From Paenarthrobacter nitroguajacolicus JCM 14115 (GTDB lineage: Bacteria; Actinomycetota; Actinomycetes; Actinomycetales; Micrococcaceae): a DNA stretch of 22,330 bases. Numbering within the stretch: the stretch's first letter is position 1; each line of letters opens with the position of its first letter. The translations under genes and the position numbers were made by a program. The notes beneath the pieces were generated by a model. The model was not told the origin of the DNA, did no database searches, and worked only from the letters and a program-made list of their open reading frames with translations. Where the stretch lies: positions 1 to 22,330 of the forward strand of contig BBFS01000079.1 of the NCBI GenBank assembly GCA_001313365.1. Direction: 5' to 3'. Below, piece by piece: positions 19,558-22,330 of this stretch.

Positions 19558-21016
19558 AGACTGCGATTCCGGTCAGTGTGCCTGCGGCAGCGGCCTCGAG
19601 GTCCGACGGCGAACTCAGCGTGCCCCGGACAGCAGTGGCCGCAGCCACGACAGGCGAGACCAGGTGCGTGCGGCCGCCCTTGCCCTGGCGACCCTCAAAG
19701 TTGCGGTTGGATGTTGAGGCGCAGCGCTCCCCCCCGGCTCCAACTGGTCCGGGTTCATGCCCAAGCACATGGAACAACCGGCAAAACGCCATTCTGCGCC
19801 GAATTCCTTGAAGACCTTATCCAGGCCTTCCGCCTCTGCCTCCAGGCGGACACGGGCGGAACCCGGTACCACCAGCATGCGGACCTTGGGGGTCCTTTTC
19901 GCGGCCACGAATGATATCCGCAGCAGCGCGCAGATCCTCGATGCGTGAGTTAGTGCAGGATCCCAGGAAGACGGTATCCACGCGGATGTCCTTCATGGGA
20001 GTGCCGGCTTCCAAGCCCATGTACTGCAGGGCGCGCTCGGCAGCTGCCTTGGCATTCTCGTCACCGAAATCTTCCGGCGACGGTACCTTGGCGGACAGCG
20101 ACACGCCCTGGCCCGGGTTGGTTCCCCCAGGTCACGAACGGTTCGAGCGTATCGGCGTCCAGGTCAACCTCGACGTCGAAAGTTGCGTCCGCGTCCGTGT
20201 TGAGCGTGTTCCAGTACTCGACGGCGGCATCCCAGTCTGCGCCTTCCGGCGCGTGGGGGGGCGGCCCTGCATGTAGTCGTACGTGGTCTGGTCCGGAGCC
20301 ACCATACCGGCGCGGGCACCGGCTTCGATGGACATGTTGCAAATGGTCATCCGGGCATCCATCGACAACGCACGAATAGCCGAACCACGGTATTCGAGGA
20401 CATAACCCTGACCGCCGCCTGTCCCGATCTTGGCGATGACGGCAAGAATGATGTCCTTGGCGGTGACGCCGGGACGCAGGGTGCCTTCAACATTGATGGC
20501 CATGGTCTTGAATGGCTTCAAAGACAGGGTTTGGGTGGCCATGACATGCTCCACCTCGGACGTGCCGATTCCCATGGCCAACGCACCAAAGGCGCCATGT
20601 GTTGAGGTGTGCGAGTCGCCGCAGACCACTGTCATGCCCGGCTGGGTCAGTCCCAGCTGCGGCCCCACGACGTGCACGATCCCCTGTTCCTTGTCACCCA
20701 GGGAATGCAGTCGGACGCCGAATTCCTTGCAGTTGGCGCGCAGGGTCTCAATCTGCGTGCGGCTGGTCAGGTCCGCGATTGGCTTGTCGATGTCCAGCGT
20801 GGGAGTGTTGTGATCCTCCGTGGCGATGGTCAGGTCGACGCGCCGCAGGGGGGGCCGGCCAGCCAGGCGCAGGCCCTCAAACGCCTGCGGGGACGTCACT
20901 TCGTGGACCAGGTGCAGGTCGATGAAGAGAAGGTCTGGCTGGGCATTGGCTCCTTCGCCCTCACCCTTGCGCACTACGTGCGCGTCCCAGACTTTCTCGG
21001 CCAGTGTCTTTCCCAC
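19556..21016 (-). CDS. leuC: 3-isopropylmalate dehydratase large subunit
   Basis: Aconitase-family [4Fe-4S] enzyme; with LeuD it isomerises 2- to 3-isopropylmalate. Motifs: [60 protein letters not shown] and [14 protein letters not shown], the last two giving the three cluster Cys residues. Breaks: two extra C at 20255-20261 ([12 protein letters not shown]), one extra G near 20121 (TWG/TNPGQG), one extra C near 19886 ([12 protein letters not shown]) and two extra at 19729-19735 ([10 protein letters not shown]). The run at 20848-20854 adds a Pro in frame. Corrected length is about 483 residues. GTG 21016 has AGGGAG seven bases upstream. It is divergent from the IclR gene, which probably controls it. 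Confidence 0.97.
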
Positions 21017-21109
21017 GGCCTTGCTCCCTTCACTGCGGTTGGCTTGTTGCGTTGTTCTTGTTCCACTGAAGCAGCACCGCCGCAAAATAGGCCAGCGAAA
21101 CAACTTGCA

Positions 21110-21134
21110 TCTCAGATATTGAGACGGCAATATC
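21110..21134. promoter_or_regulatory. Two overlapping dyads, candidate operator for leuC and the IclR gene
   Basis: TCTCA (21110-21114) and TGAGA (21120-21124) flank GATAT. Overlapping this, GATATTG (21115-21121) and CAATATC (21128-21134) form a perfect 7-base inverted repeat with a 6-base spacer. Both lie in the 123-base gap between the divergent starts of leuC and the IclR regulator and end only five bases before the regulator's ATG. IclR proteins bind palindromes as dimers or tetramers, so binding here could repress both genes. Regulator assignment is inference. Confidence 0.55.
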
Positions 21135-21139
21135 ATTAC

Positions 21140-21865
21140 ATGGACAATTCTAGTGGAGTCGGTGTCATTGATAAAGCGGCCCAAGTGCTCGATGCCCTTG
21201 AGGCAGGGCCCACGACTCTCGCGCAACTCGTAGCGGCCACGGGTCTTGCCCGGCCCACAGTTCACCGCCTTGCGCTGGCTCTGGTTCACCATCGCCTGGT
21301 GAGCCGGGACATCCAGGGACGCTTCGTCCTGGGCAGCCGGTTGGTGGAGCTCGCATCCGCTGCCGGTGAAGACCGGCTCATCGCCTCCGCAGGACCCGTT
21401 CTCATTCAGCTCCGGGACGCCACAGGCGAAAGCGCGCAGATCTTCCGCCGCCAGGGCGACTGGCGTGTCTGCGTGGCATCCGCGGAACGTCCCATCGGCC
21501 TGCGTGACACCATTCCGGTGGGGGGGACCCAGCTCTCCATGAAGGCCGGCTCCGCCGCACAGGTCCTGCTGGCGTGGGAAGACCACGACCGCCTCCTCGA
21601 AGGGCTGCAAAACGCCCGCTTTACGCCCACCGTCCTTGCAGGCGTACGACGCCGGGGGGGCTGGGGTCAGAGCCTTGGCGAACGCGAGCCGGGGGTCGCC
21701 TCGGTTTCAGCCCCCGTTCGCGGACCGTCAGGCCGGGTCATCGCAGCTGTGTCCATTTCAGGTCCGATTGAACGCCTTACCCGCCAGCCGGGGCGCCTTC
21801 ACGCCGAGGTAGTTTGTAACGCCGCCCGGGTTTTGACCGAAGCCCTGCGCAAGAACAATGACTAG
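21140..21865 (+). CDS. IclR-family transcriptional regulator, LtbR/NdgR-like
   Basis: DNA-binding regulator. The winged helix-turn-helix is at about residues 8-65: [20 protein letters not shown], then [20 protein letters not shown] as the recognition region, and [14 protein letters not shown]. The rest is the IclR effector domain: [38 protein letters not shown] and [20 protein letters not shown]. The 7-base runs at 21520 and 21654 each add a Gly in frame; no frameshift is seen. Corrected length is about 239 residues, typical. Regulators of this type divergent from leuCD (LtbR in Corynebacterium, NdgR in Streptomyces) control leucine genes. ATG 21140 has no Shine-Dalgarno, and the dyads end just before it, so it may be leaderless and self-regulated. 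Confidence 0.95.
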   Translation: MDNSSGVGVIDKAAQVLDALEAGPTTLAQLVAATGLARPTVHRLALALVHHRLVSRDIQGRFVLGSRLVELASAAGEDRLIASAGPVLIQLRDATGESAQIFRRQGDWRVCVASAERPIGLRDTIPVGGTQLSMKAGSAAQVLLAWEDHDRLLEGLQNARFTPTVLAGVRRRGGWGQSLGEREPGVASVSAPVRGPSGRVIAAVSISGPIERLTRQPGRLHAEVVCNAARVLTEALRKNND

Positions 21866-22330
21866 CTGAGTAACTACGCCGTATTCCTCCGCGGCATCAA
21901 TGTGGGCGGCATCAACATCAAGATGGCCGATCTCACATCAGCCTCAAGGACTACCCGTTTACCAAGGTCAAGACGCTGCTGGCCAGCGGAAATGTGGTGC
22001 TTCAGAGTGAACTCAGCGCCAAGGACGTCAAGGCGCAGTTCGAGAAGTGCCTACGGGAAACCTTTGGTTACGATGCCTGGGTGGTTGTCCTTACTGCCGC
22101 ACGGGTAGCGGAATTGGTGGACGCGTGCCCGTACCCGGCGGACGACAAAACCACGCACAGCTACATCACCCTCGCCTCCGATACAGCCATGCTCGATGAA
22201 CTTTTTCAGGCAGGCGAAGCGGTGGACGGCGTGGAACAAGTGCGGCTGGGCGCGGAAGCCTCCGCGTGGCTGGCTCCCGCCGGCGGGACGCTGGACAGCC
22301 CCCCCTTCAGCAAGCCTCTCGGCCAAGGCA
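21858..22330 (+). CDS. DUF1697 family protein (3' end beyond window)
   Basis: Small conserved cytoplasmic protein of unknown function. It reads SNYAVFLRGINVGGINIKMA, the hallmark of DUF1697, then VKTLLASGNVVLQSELSAKD, ETFGYDAWVVVLTAARVAEL and GAEASAWLAPAGGTLDSP. The start is inferred. ATG 21858 overlaps the IclR stop (ATGACTAG) and comes into frame as MTSLSNYAVF if one C was lost from AGCCTG near 21866. Otherwise only CTG 21866 is available. A second lost C near 21936 (MADLT/SSLKDYPF) also breaks the frame. The C run at 22299-22305 probably adds a Pro. It is likely co-transcribed with the regulator, although a functional link is not evident. Confidence 0.88.

Noticed and set aside
20609..21139. 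Long N-terminal extension of the IclR frame into leuC
   Set aside because: The frame is open by chance through antisense leuC. The IclR helix-turn-helix begins normally from ATG 21140.
21017..21139. Leucine leader peptide attenuator or T-box before leuC
   Set aside because: I see no short open frame with Leu codon clusters and no terminator/antiterminator pair in the leader.

Overview
The window is about 22.3 kb of high-GC actinobacterial chromosome. Gene content, codon use (strong G/C at third positions) and protein sequences suggest a member of the Micrococcaceae close to Arthrobacter. It is mostly a conserved housekeeping block. Much of its gene order (fpg/mutM - rnc - DUF177; coaD - rsmD; recG - DAK2 - thiL; DUF3515 - ddl - gpsA; leuD - leuC - IclR regulator) parallels what I know of the Mycobacterium tuberculosis chromosome.

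Layout. 1-168 is a plus-strand tail of an unknown gene plus two short tandem duplications. 197-3286 (minus) holds a three-gene envelope cluster: an anchored hypothetical protein, an MFS transporter and a membrane-anchored beta-propeller (PD40/TolB-like) protein. 3470-6639 (minus) holds coaD, DUF177 (YceD), rpmF, rnc and mutM. 6675-8737 (plus) holds a DapC-like aminotransferase and a spermidine-synthase-like protein, placed between coaD and rsmD. 8750-13727 (minus) holds rsmD, recG, a DAK2 protein and thiL. 13873-14383 (plus) is a DUF3515 lipoprotein. 14388-18720 (minus) is a compact murA - plsC - gpsA - ddl run for peptidoglycan and phospholipid precursors. A strong terminator at 18857-18901 separates it from leuD and leuC (18934-21016, minus). 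An IclR regulator (21140-21865) and a truncated DUF1697 gene (21858 to the window end) run rightward from the leuC promoter region.

The dominant oddity is sequence quality. Almost every gene, including essential ones (murA, gpsA, ddl, coaD, rpmF), is broken into several frames. The breaks fall at G or C homopolymers. I count roughly fifty runs of seven (a few of eight), far more than runs of six. Conserved motifs show that many were originally runs of 4, 5 or 6. Other 4-base runs read as 5, and short runs (CC, CCC, GG, GGG) have lost a base. When these changes are undone, every gene I tested returns to an open frame of normal family length. I therefore annotate genes across the breaks as single CDSs and treat the frameshifts as probable run-length errors in the data, not as gene decay.

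I found no convincing new defence, mobile or biosynthetic system. The best biological leads are two overlapping palindromes in the leuC/IclR intergenic region, the small anchored-protein/MFS/propeller cluster, and the two-gene plus-strand insert between coaD and rsmD. No stretch over 300 bases lacks a gene. The longest gaps are 3287-3469 and 18721-18933, both described below. No tRNA, rRNA, CRISPR array or insertion sequence was seen.
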